Source of the DNA: Candidatus Omnitrophota bacterium
Lineage (GTDB): Bacteria; Omnitrophota; Gorgyraeia; Tantalellales; Tantalellaceae
NCBI GenBank assembly: GCA_013204685.1
Contig: JABMSC010000109.1
Location: 1-19,815 of the forward strand
Reading direction: 5' to 3'
Length of the DNA: 19,815 nucleotides
Of this stretch, positions 8,258-13,892 are shown one piece after another. The position numbers and the translations under genes are program-made. The notes beneath the pieces are model-generated. The model worked only from the letters and a program-made list of their open reading frames with translations, made no database searches and was not told the origin of the DNA. How positions within the stretch are numbered: position 1 is the stretch's first letter; each line of letters starts with the position of its first letter.

Positions 8258-9547
8258 TTAGCTTCCAGGTTTACCCAAAAGCCTGAACATCTTCTGTTTA
8301 TATGCCTCTACACCCGGCTGGTCAAACGGATTTGTCTTGAACATATGTCCCGAAATACCAGCAGCCTTCTCAAAAAAGTAAAAAAGACACCCCAGACTAA
8401 ACGCTGATTTTTCAGGCAGAAATACAGTGAGGTTCGGAACTCCTCCCTCAAAATGAGCCTCAGCGGTCGCTTCGTGCGCCTTCCTGTTAACGTAATCGAT
8501 CTGTTTGCCCGCAAGATAATTTAAATTATCAAGATTATCTTCATCATGCGGGATTTCGCATCTATTGCCTGCTGTTTCGATTATAAGGAAAGTTTCAAAT
8601 AGATCCCTTTCCCCCTGCTGTATTAACTGTCCCATCGAATGGAGGTCCGTTGAGAAATCACAGGAGGCCGGAAAAATGCTCCTGCCCCCCTTTCCCTCAC
8701 TTTCACCGAAAAGCTGTTTCCACCATTCGTCAATATAATGCAGGTTATTATCAAAACTCGACAGTATCTCTATCCTCTTCCCCTTATGATAAAGGATGTT
8801 CCTGACAGCGGCATATTTATAGCTTATGTTCGTATCCAGATCGCAATCCAGACTATCCTTCCGCTGCTCTTTAGCCCCGGAAATAAGATCTCTTATATCT
8901 ATCCCTGCACATGCCATTGGCAGAAGCCCAACCGGTGTCAAAACGGAATATCTGCCGCCTATGTCATCCGAGATATCAAAACTTGTATATCCTTCCTTAT
9001 CAGCTATGTTCCTGAGGGCACCTTTTTCCCTGTCAGTGACACAAACTATTCTATTTCTAAGGCCATCTGAGCCGTATTTTTCTTCCAGAAAATTCTTAAC
9101 CACCCTGAAAGCAATAGCCGGTTCCGTAGTGGTTCCCGACTTAGAGATCACTATAATACTTACGTCCCTATCCTTCAATTTATCCAAAAGTCTATGCATA
9201 TAATCGCCTGAGAGATTATAGCCGGCAAAAAATATTTTCTCATTGATCGCCTCGGGAACAAGTGTATCTATAGTGGCTCTCGCCCCAAGGTAAGAACCTC
9301 CGATCCCGATAACAACAATTGCATCTGAGATTTTATTTAGATCAGCAGCAGCTTTTTCTATTCTGAGCACAGTATTTTCATCTATCTCTTCGGGAAGGTC
9401 CATCCATCCTAAAAACTCATTCCCCGGCCCCTTTCTCTCGGTCAAATACGCATGAGCTCTTTCCAGGTCACTAGAAGTCTTTCCCAGATCCTCACTGGAT
9501 ATAAATCCATCAAGATATTTTGTATCCAATGTTAACTTTTTTGCCAT
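8258..9547 (-). CDS. pgi: Glucose-6-phosphate isomerase
   Basis: Interconverts glucose 6-phosphate and fructose 6-phosphate in the cytoplasm, the step before PfkA, also encoded in this window. The 429 residues match the short bacterial class (Bacillus type). Motifs seen: GIGGSYLGAR at 81-90, the phosphate-binding SKSGTTTEPA at 135-144, GGRYSVLTPVGLLP at 197-210, the catalytic-Glu segment FGESEGKGG at 280-288, the His in STDLHSMGQ at 303, and the C-terminal NPFDQPGVEAYK with Lys 417. AGGGGAC precedes ATG 9547. Upstream lies a repeat element; an upstream extension of the frame would be repeat-coded and is not used. The gene shares a likely transcript with the AEC permease downstream. Confidence 0.96.
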   Translation of the reverse strand: MAKKLTLDTKYLDGFISSEDLGKTSSDLERAHAYLTERKGPGNEFLGWMDLPEEIDENTVLRIEKAAADLNKISDAIVVIGIGGSYLGARATIDTLVPEAINEKIFFAGYNLSGDYMHRLLDKLKDRDVSIIVISKSGTTTEPAIAFRVVKNFLEEKYGSDGLRNRIVCVTDREKGALRNIADKEGYTSFDISDDIGGRYSVLTPVGLLPMACAGIDIRDLISGAKEQRKDSLDCDLDTNISYKYAAVRNILYHKGKRIEILSSFDNNLHYIDEWWKQLFGESEGKGGRSIFPASCDFSTDLHSMGQLIQQGERDLFETFLIIETAGNRCEIPHDEDNLDNLNYLAGKQIDYVNRKAHEATAEAHFEGGVPNLTVFLPEKSAFSLGCLFYFFEKAAGISGHMFKTNPFDQPGVEAYKQKMFRLLGKPGS

Positions 9548-9593
9548 TATCTTGTCCCCTATTTATTGTATCTTCCCGGTATTCCACCTTTAA

Positions 9594-9657
9594 GTGCTGA
9601 GCGCTGTGTGCTGAGTGCTGCGTATCAAACTCAGCACCCGGCACCCGGCACCCAAAA
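9594..9657. repeat. Heptad inverted-array element R3
   Basis: Heptamers GTGCTGA (9594), GCGCTGT (9601), GTGCTGA (9608), GTGCTGC (9615), spacer GTATCAA (9622), then CTCAGCA (9630), CCCGGCA (9637), CCCGGCA (9644), CCCAAAA (9651). GTGCTGAG at 9608-9615 pairs with CTCAGCAC at 9630-9637. Twenty-four bases from 9622 are identical to those from 10863 in element R4. It lies about 25 bp beyond the deacetylase stop codon and 46 bp before pgi. Confidence 0.88.
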
Positions 9658-9681
9658 CAAACCTGTAAGCCAGAACCGCCA

Positions 9682-10470
9682 TCAATGCCCTCTCTTCGCA
9701 CTCCTGAATAAATTATAATATCCCGACAATTTAGCCCTGAAATGAAACGGTTTATTCGTGTCAGAATTAGTGACTTTTACTCTTTTCAGTTCATAAACGT
9801 CTTTATTCAGCCTGTCAAAACCCCTGTTAGTGGTACATGCTCCCTTGTATCCCGCTTTTTTTACCATTCTTTTGATTTCTTCATTAAATCCGCCTGTGGG
9901 ATAGCAGAAAAAGTCAGCTTCCTTGCCTGTTGCGGTTTTTATGTCTTCCCTCGAGCCATAAATCTCTTCCCAAAGAGCTTGAGTGCTCTTAACATCAGGA
10001 AGGTATGCATTGTTTCTTGTGTGCCCGCCGAAATCTATTCCATTATTCATCATCAGGCGGACCTGATCCCACTTAAGGTACCCTTTTTTGTTGTCGACAT
10101 GATCTGTTATAAGAAAAATCGTAGCGGGCATATCATATTTTGCTAAAACAGGAAAAGCGCTGATATAGTTATCCTCATACCCGTCATCAAAAGTTATTAC
10201 AACTGTCTTGGCGGGGAAGTCTCTGGCCTCCTTAATGCCGCCTACAAATTCCTTCAGGGATATAATATTATACCCTTCTTTTTTTAAAAATTCCGCCTGG
10301 CGGGAGAAGTTTTTGTCCGTTACATATAAACTGCTATCATCATCACCAATAGCATGATACATAAGAATAGGCACCACATGTCTCGGGCGCATATAAAAAA
10401 AGTAAAATGCGAGCCCAAGGGTAAGAAGTGCTGCTATTAATAATAAACTTATTTTTCTGAACAATTTCAT
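9682..10470 (-). CDS. Membrane-anchored polysaccharide deacetylase (NodB fold)
   Basis: Predicted carbohydrate esterase 4 family enzyme removing acetyl groups from an envelope polysaccharide, 262 residues. A basic start and one hydrophobic segment at 6-26 form a signal anchor facing the periplasm. The NodB core begins at about 88: TFDDGYEDN at 93-101 supplies the general-base and metal Asp pair (95, 96), and CYPTGGFNEE at 189-198 corresponds to the Y-P-x-G motif. The metal motif reads GGHTRNNAYL at 148-157: the first His (150) is present, but the second, expected four residues later, is Asn 154. The metal triad would then be Asp-His-Asn, so activity may be altered or use another ligand. The LMYHAIGDDD segment at 36-45 fits PgaB/IcaB-like and YadE-like deacetylases. 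The start at ATG 10470 is preceded by a G-rich stretch and GAGAGA. Confidence 0.88.
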   Translation of the reverse strand: MKLFRKISLLLIAALLTLGLAFYFFYMRPRHVVPILMYHAIGDDDSSLYVTDKNFSRQAEFLKKEGYNIISLKEFVGGIKEARDFPAKTVVITFDDGYEDNYISAFPVLAKYDMPATIFLITDHVDNKKGYLKWDQVRLMMNNGIDFGGHTRNNAYLPDVKSTQALWEEIYGSREDIKTATGKEADFFCYPTGGFNEEIKRMVKKAGYKGACTTNRGFDRLNKDVYELKRVKVTNSDTNKPFHFRAKLSGYYNLFRSAKRGH

Positions 10471-10508
10471 TCTCTCTACTCACCCCCCAATATACTACGA
10501 CCCCTCAG

Positions 10509-10527
10509 AAAACCTCATAAGCTGAGG
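10509..10527 (-). terminator. Weak hairpin with T-tract after the ferredoxin gene
   Basis: Read on the minus strand: CCTCA, five-base loop, TGAGG, then TTTTC. It lies 46 bp downstream of the ferredoxin stop. Alternative pairing of CCTCAG at 10503-10508 with CTGAGG at 10522-10527 and of CCCCT at 10501 with AGGGG at 10535 shows more secondary structure. The short stem makes efficiency doubtful. Confidence 0.35.
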
Positions 10528-10572
10528 CTTTAAAAGGGGCCGGAGCAAACAAATAAACTCACTTACGGTATC

Positions 10573-10758
10573 TTATGATATTGAAATAGCCGCTACGGGG
10601 CATTGGTCCGAGCCGTTCTGGGCTTCTTCTGCCTTATCTTCCGCAACTTCGCCGCCCGCTACTACAGCCTTATCCCCCTGCATTTCATACACATCAGGCG
10701 CAACCTGTGCGCACAATCCACAACCGATACAGGTTTCTTGATCTACTGTAACTTTCAT
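10573..10758 (-). CDS. Small single-cluster ferredoxin
   Basis: Cytoplasmic electron carrier of 61 residues. Cysteines at 10, 13 and 16 (CIGCGLC) and Cys 53 in DQCPVAAI provide the four ligands of one [4Fe-4S] cluster, as in Thermotoga and Desulfovibrio-type ferredoxins. The middle Cys is present, so the cluster need not be a [3Fe-4S]. The acidic patch EVAEDKAEEAQ at 37-47 is usual for partner docking. It has AGAGGTG eight bases before ATG 10758 and a good promoter about 30 bases further upstream, so it can be expressed alone. No oxidoreductase partner lies in the window. Confidence 0.93.
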   Translation of the reverse strand: MKVTVDQETCIGCGLCAQVAPDVYEMQGDKAVVAGGEVAEDKAEEAQNGSDQCPVAAISIS

Positions 10759-10787
10759 AGGTAAACACCTCTCTTTCTTTTGCAGAC

Positions 10788-10816
10788 ATTTTATCAGAAT
10801 GGGATAACAGGGTCAA
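10788..10816 (-). promoter_or_regulatory. Sigma70-type promoter of the ferredoxin gene
   Basis: On the minus strand TTGACC (10811-10816), 17-bp spacer, TAAAAT (10788-10793): five of six matches in each box and ideal spacing. The predicted start of transcription is near 10780, giving a leader of about 20 bases ending in AGAGGTG. This is the clearest promoter in the window. Confidence 0.7.
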
Positions 10817-10848
10817 GGGAATATGGTTGGTTCATGGGTCATATCTAA

Positions 10849-10907
10849 GTGCTGAGTGCTGGGTATCAAACTCAGCACCCGGCACCACACAGCACTCAGA
10901 TGCGAGC
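10849..10907. repeat. Heptad inverted-array element R4
   Basis: GTGCTGA (10849), GTGCTGG (10856), spacer GTATCAA (10863), then CTCAGCA (10871), CCCGGCA (10878), CCACACA (10885), and a second right-type segment AGCACTCAG before the flank ATGCGAGC at 10900-10907. GTGCTGAG at 10849-10856 pairs with CTCAGCAC at 10871-10878. It abuts the comF stop codon and lies upstream of the ferredoxin promoter. It shares a 24-base identical spacer/arm with R3. Confidence 0.85.
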
Positions 10908-10909
10908 TA

Positions 10910-11575
10910 CTACATCGTCCTCGCCAGCGTCAGCCCTGAGACCGATCTGGCCCCCGCCCCTACAATCTCCGGCATACATGCCTCGAGTGTGGCTCCTGTC
11001 GTCATAACATCATCCACCAGAAGTATATTCTTATCACGAAAAAGTTCACTTCTGGTAACAAAAAAGGAGCCTTTAAGATTACTCAGCCTTTCTCGTCTGC
11101 CAAGTTCGGCCTGATGCAAAGTATCTTTTGTCTTAATAAGATTATATGACGATGACTGGATCGAAAGCATCCCGGAAAGGATCTTTGCCAAAACTTCACT
11201 CTGGTTAAAAGTGCGTTTCCTCTGACGTGCGGGATACATGGGCACTGAAACTATTAGATCTTTATCTAAAAAGCTATCCATGTTCCTCTTTGTAAAGTCA
11301 TCAAATGCCCTTTCAAAGGACCGCATCATGTTGCCCGCATGCCGGTACTTAAAGTATTTTATACTTTCTTTTACCGAGCCATCATAAACCCGACAGGATA
11401 ATATCCGCAGGCCCCCCTGCAAAAATACAGGCCCTGGAACACGCGCCTGTAATATCGACTCCTCGCAAGGCCTGCATATTGGAAGCGGATGTTTAATGGG
11501 CTCCCTGCCGCAAAGCGGACAAGCAGAATAGAAAATAACATTAATACAGGAATCTAATAGTTGCTTAACAGACAT
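10910..11575 (-). CDS. comF: ComF-family phosphoribosyltransferase-like protein
   Basis: Cytoplasmic protein of the ComF/GntX family, 221 residues, linked in other bacteria to DNA uptake during natural transformation, with no defined enzymatic reaction. A zinc-ribbon-like N-terminus has Cys pairs at 19/22 and 34/37. Residues 64-78 (YDGSVKESIKYFKYR) and 111-128 (VPMYPARQRKRTFNQSEV) are the family's conserved core. ILLVDDVMTTGAT at 184-196 is the type I phosphoribosyltransferase PRPP loop. A strong AAAGGAGGA precedes ATG 11575. No competence gene is adjacent, so involvement in transformation is only an inference from the family. Confidence 0.93.
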   Translation of the reverse strand: MSVKQLLDSCINVIFYSACPLCGREPIKHPLPICRPCEESILQARVPGPVFLQGGLRILSCRVYDGSVKESIKYFKYRHAGNMMRSFERAFDDFTKRNMDSFLDKDLIVSVPMYPARQRKRTFNQSEVLAKILSGMLSIQSSSYNLIKTKDTLHQAELGRRERLSNLKGSFFVTRSELFRDKNILLVDDVMTTGATLEACMPEIVGAGARSVSGLTLARTM

Positions 11576-11622
11576 AATCTTCCTCCTTTATTTATACCCG
11601 AATAATCCAATGCCCCTATTCA

Positions 11623-11758
11623 GGATATCAGGGTATCGGGGTATCGGTAGGATAGGATACCGGGATATCAGAATATCGGGGAATCTATCCCTGAGGTCTC
11701 TCTGATACCTGATTTCCTGATGCCCTATCCCCCTGATGACCAGATGACCTGATGTCCT
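11623..11758. repeat. Octad (8-bp period) inverted-array element
   Basis: Seventeen units in unbroken 8-bp register. Left arm: GGATATCA (11623), GGGTATCG, GGGTATCG, GTAGGATA, GGATACCG, GGATATCA (11663), GAATATCG, GGGAATCT. Right arm: TGATACCT (11703), GATTTCCT, GATGCCCT, ATCCCCCT, GATGACCA, GATGACCT, GATGTCCT (11751). Right units are degenerate complements of left units (ATATCAGG against CCTGATGT), so the arms can fold on each other. The period and core differ from the 7-bp family while the architecture is the same. Confidence 0.85.
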
Positions 11759-11760
11759 CC

Positions 11761-11804
11761 GGGTACAATTTACAGTTTTTTAACAAAAAATGTAAATTGT
11801 ACCC
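11761..11804. repeat. Long inverted repeat abutting the octad array
   Basis: GGGTACAATTTACA (11761-11774) and its exact complement TGTAAATTGTACCC (11791-11804) flank GTTTTTTAACAAAAAA. With one bulged G the T6/A6 tracts also pair, giving a stem of about 20 bp with a three-base loop. It could be an operator, a transposon-end remnant or a cruciform. I see no terminator-type U tract after the stem. Confidence 0.75.
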
Positions 11805-11901
11805 TCACTATTAAAGACAATTTTTCTGACAACATTTATGCATCTTTTTTGTCAACTTTTGCATTCCTAACGTTTGGAGGAGTAAACAATAGTAAAAAAT
11901 A

Positions 11902-11997
11902 GTGCTGAGTTCTGGGTTCTGAGTGCTGAGTATTAGACCCCCCGTTAAAAATTCCAAAGGAATTTCTAACGGGACAGGCAGCACTCCGCACCCAGCA
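11902..11997. repeat. Heptad inverted-array element R5
   Basis: Left heptamers GTGCTGA (11902), GTTCTGG, GTTCTGA, GTGCTGA (11923), GTATTAG (11930). Right heptamers GGCAGCA (11977), CTCCGCA (11984), CCCAGCA (11991). Between them lies a separate hairpin (11941-11973). It is the only heptad element placed upstream of two divergent genes. Confidence 0.82.
11941..11973. repeat. Hairpin nested inside R5
   Basis: CCCGTTAAAAATTCC at 11941-11955 and GGAATTTCTAACGGG at 11959-11973 form a 15-bp stem with one mismatch around a three-base loop AAA. It is unrelated to the heptamers that surround it, so it looks like a palindrome inserted into, or captured by, the array. Confidence 0.75.
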
Positions 11998-12064
11998 CAA
12001 ACCTATAGAGCTAAGATCCATAAAACCCCTTTCCTTTTCCCCTGCATTAATATAAAATAAATGC

Positions 12065-12472
12065 ATGGAAAACAATAATAAACTGAACTTTTCGCTATTA
12101 GCGCTCAGGGTATGTCTGGGGGTCATCTTTGTCGCTCACGGAGCCCAGAAACTTTTTGGCATGTTCGATGGAATAGGCCTTGAAGGAACCACAAAAATGG
12201 TAGAAGGGCTTGGTTTTGCTTATCCGTATATACTGGCGGTAATTTGGGCTTCTATTGAGTTCATCGGCGGTGTTTTTCTGATTCTGGGTATCATTGTAAA
12301 GTGGTCGGCTTCTCTGGTAGCACTTACCGTAATTGTGATATTTTGGAAGGTTAATCTCCCGTACGGTTTTTTTATTCAAAACGGTGGGATAGAATATAAC
12401 CTCCTCGTGATCGGCGGATGCTTGCCTCTTATCTTTCTTGGCGGAGGCAGCTGGTCGGTGTGGGACACTTAG
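12065..12472 (+). CDS. DoxX-family membrane protein
   Basis: The only plus-strand gene. The 135-residue product has four hydrophobic segments (about 10-28, 50-75, 80-95, 107-125) and the DoxX opening LALRVCLGVIFVAHGAQKLFG with the diagnostic H-G-x-x-K at 25-29. The family includes the small subunit of archaeal thiosulfate:quinone oxidoreductase and bacterial proteins linked to redox stress; this member's role is unknown. The mid-protein PYGFFIQNGGIEYNLL is the usual DoxX loop before the last helix. ATG 12065 has no clear Shine-Dalgarno, but TATAAA lies just upstream at 12051, so a very short leader or leaderless message is possible. Its TAG stop codon overlaps the first heptamer of the downstream element. 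Confidence 0.88.
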   Translation: MENNNKLNFSLLALRVCLGVIFVAHGAQKLFGMFDGIGLEGTTKMVEGLGFAYPYILAVIWASIEFIGGVFLILGIIVKWSASLVALTVIVIFWKVNLPYGFFIQNGGIEYNLLVIGGCLPLIFLGGGSWSVWDT

Positions 12473-12532
12473 TTCGTAGTTCAGTGTTCGGAGTTTGGAG
12501 CCGTATACTCGCCGTGTTTAATTTTATTAATC

Positions 12533-12574
12533 GTAAAAAAGTAGGGAACCCTTAAGGGTTCCCTACTTTTTTAC
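12533..12574. terminator. Bidirectional intrinsic terminator, 42-bp perfect palindrome
   Basis: Perfectly self-complementary over 42 bp, centred on CTTAAG at 12551-12556, with GTAGGGAACCC arms flanked by A6 on one side and T6 on the other. Read from either strand it gives a GC-rich stem followed by a U tract, so it should stop both the DoxX transcript (rightward) and the lptG transcript (leftward). Confidence 0.85.
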
Positions 12575-12608
12575 TTACTACTCCGGACTCTGAACTCCCG
12601 ACTCTGAA

Positions 12609-12710
12609 CTACACGGCGAGCATGCAACTACAAGCTACATAGCAAGCATACAACTACGAACCACGATCCACGATCCACGAACCACGACCTACACGGCAAG
12701 CCTGCAATTA
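12609..12710. repeat. Three 22-bp direct repeats
   Basis: Copies at 12609-12630, 12635-12656 and 12689-12710 follow CTACACGGCRAGC-TGCAAYTA with a few substitutions (CTACATAGCAAGCATACAAC in the second). A four-base gap separates copies one and two; heptamers of the ACGAACC type separate copies two and three. Together they form the lptG-proximal third of R6. Confidence 0.8.
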
Positions 12711-12713
12711 CTC

Positions 12714-13802
12714 CTAGCTCTTGCGATTCACATAATATGCCCCTAAAGCAGCGAACAAGACAATGCTCAGCCACGCTGCCACAACAGGCGGCAGCACACC
12801 TCCCTTTCCTAATGCAAGACTTACAGCCATTACCGGCAAATAAAGAATAGCCACAGTTATTCCCCTGGCCATACCTATAAGGGCACTTGCCCGGCCTGTT
12901 TCTATACAGAAAGGCACCCCTACCAGTACCGTGATAAGCGCTGCGAAAGGAAAAGATAATTTATAATTCAGATCCACCAAAAGCCGCCGGACGGTTGCAG
13001 GTGAACCCACATTAAATATCTCCAGATATCTTTTAAGCTGACGGTAGCTCATAAAACGTGGGTCCCATTGGTTATTTGCAAATAATTCCGGAGTTTCCTG
13101 AAGAATGATCTCTTTCTTTTTAAAAACCCCGGGGTCCCCGATAAAGTTCCCACTCCCGTCCACCTTAAAAACTATTACGTCTTCCCCCATCCACCTGCCC
13201 GAGCCCATCCACTTAACAAGCCGCGCGCTTACCTTCTCGTATATAGCATGGCTTTGGTCCTGCTTATGAATAATAACCCCTTCAAGGGTCTTTTCTTTCG
13301 GGCTGTAAGCTTTGGCATATATTAGCTGATCTCCCTCGCCATAAACCGTTATATCCCGGATTTTCGAGCCATACGCGCTCTTCCCCTGTTCCAGCTCCTC
13401 CTGCCGTATCTGGTTAGCTTTCTGCATGGTCTTGGGCACAAACCTGTCATTAACAATAAAGGTAATAAGACACAATACGAAAGTTGTTAACAGGATCGGC
13501 TTTAAGAGCTTCCACAGGCTAATACCGCTGGCTATCACTGCAGTAACTTCATGATTCTTGCTAAGCGTGTTAAAAACATATACCGCGCTTAAGAGGCATG
13601 CAAACGGCACCATATTCACAAATGCAAAAGGCGCCAGATAGAAATAAAACGATAGAATGCTTGCAAAAGAAATGCCGTGCTTAAAAATATCGTCAATAAA
13701 GCCGAGTATATCGCCTATTATCCCCAGGACTATCAAGAGAACCACACAAAGCAAAAAAGCAGCTATATATCCTTTGAATACATATTTTTCCAGTAGTTGC
13801 AT
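12714..13802 (-). CDS. lptG: LPS export ABC permease LptG
   Basis: YjgP/YjgQ-family inner-membrane subunit of the LptB2FG transporter that extracts lipopolysaccharide from the inner membrane; 362 residues. Three hydrophobic helices lie at about 10-120 (FLLCVVLLIVLGIIGDI, then FASILSFYFYLAPFAFVNMVPFACLLSAVYVF), then a soluble periplasmic domain at about 125-270, then three helices to the end (FPFAALITVLVGVPFC onward). The coupling-helix motif SKNHEVTAVIASGIS at 84-98 is conserved in the family. MSYRQLKRYLEI near 243 matches the 'L-x-x-Y-I' periplasmic motif more typical of LptG than LptF, and the second position in the pair agrees. AGAGGA precedes ATG 13802. No LptB, LptA or LptC gene is nearby. 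Confidence 0.9.
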   Translation of the reverse strand: MQLLEKYVFKGYIAAFLLCVVLLIVLGIIGDILGFIDDIFKHGISFASILSFYFYLAPFAFVNMVPFACLLSAVYVFNTLSKNHEVTAVIASGISLWKLLKPILLTTFVLCLITFIVNDRFVPKTMQKANQIRQEELEQGKSAYGSKIRDITVYGEGDQLIYAKAYSPKEKTLEGVIIHKQDQSHAIYEKVSARLVKWMGSGRWMGEDVIVFKVDGSGNFIGDPGVFKKKEIILQETPELFANNQWDPRFMSYRQLKRYLEIFNVGSPATVRRLLVDLNYKLSFPFAALITVLVGVPFCIETGRASALIGMARGITVAILYLPVMAVSLALGKGGVLPPVVAAWLSIVLFAALGAYYVNRKS

Positions 13803-13827
13803 TATATCCTCTCAGCTCGCTATTACT

Positions 13828-13892
13828 GTTCTGAGTGCCGGGTGCTGAGTGCCGGGTTTAATGCCCAGCACACAGAACCCGGAATTCAGCAC
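13828..13892. repeat. Heptad inverted-array element R7 inside the lpt operon
   Basis: GTTCTGA (13828), GTGCCGG (13835), GTGCTGA (13842), GTGCCGG (13849), spacer GTTTAATG, then CCCAGCA (13864), CACAGAA (13871), CCCGGAA (13878), TTCAGCA (13885). CCGGGTT at 13852-13858 pairs with AACCCGG at 13876-13882, and GTGCTGA at 13842-13848 pairs with TCAGCAC at 13886-13892. Eighteen bases from 13856 are identical to those from 4324 in R1. It occupies the gap between lptF and lptG. Confidence 0.88.

Larger units (their letters stand above)
11576..12064. other. Gene-free divergent region built of repeats
   Basis: This 489-bp region separates comF (leftward) from the DoxX gene (rightward) and must hold both promoters. 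From left to right it contains an octad array (11623-11758), a near-perfect long palindrome (11761-11804), an AT-rich stretch with TGACAA (11827) and its inverse TTGTCA (11849), and the heptad element R5 (11902-11997). No protein-coding frame here looks real, and I found no convincing -35/-10 pair. Confidence 0.7.
12471..12711. repeat. Composite heptad element R6 between convergent genes
   Basis: Left heptamers AGTTCGT (12471), AGTTCAG, TGTTCGG, AGTTTGG (12492). CTCGCCGTGT at 12509-12518 pairs exactly with ACACGGCGAG at 12611-12620. In the centre is the 42-bp palindrome. Right heptamers CTCCGGA (12581), CTCTGAA, CTCCCGA, CTCTGAA (12602). A second array ACGAACC (12656), ACGATCC, ACGATCC, ACGAACC (12677), ACGACCT (12684) follows. 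The core differs from GTGCTGA, but the period and the nested inverted architecture are the same. It fills the whole gap between the DoxX and lptG stop codons. Confidence 0.85.

Noticed and set aside
9510..9701. Open frame of 63 codons upstream of pgi
   Set aside because: It consists mostly of translated repeat R3 and overlaps the beginning of pgi and the end of the deacetylase gene.
11836..12126. Open frame of 96 codons on the minus strand in the comF/DoxX gap
   Set aside because: It translates the heptad repeat and the opposite strand of the DoxX gene start, with no Shine-Dalgarno or family signature.
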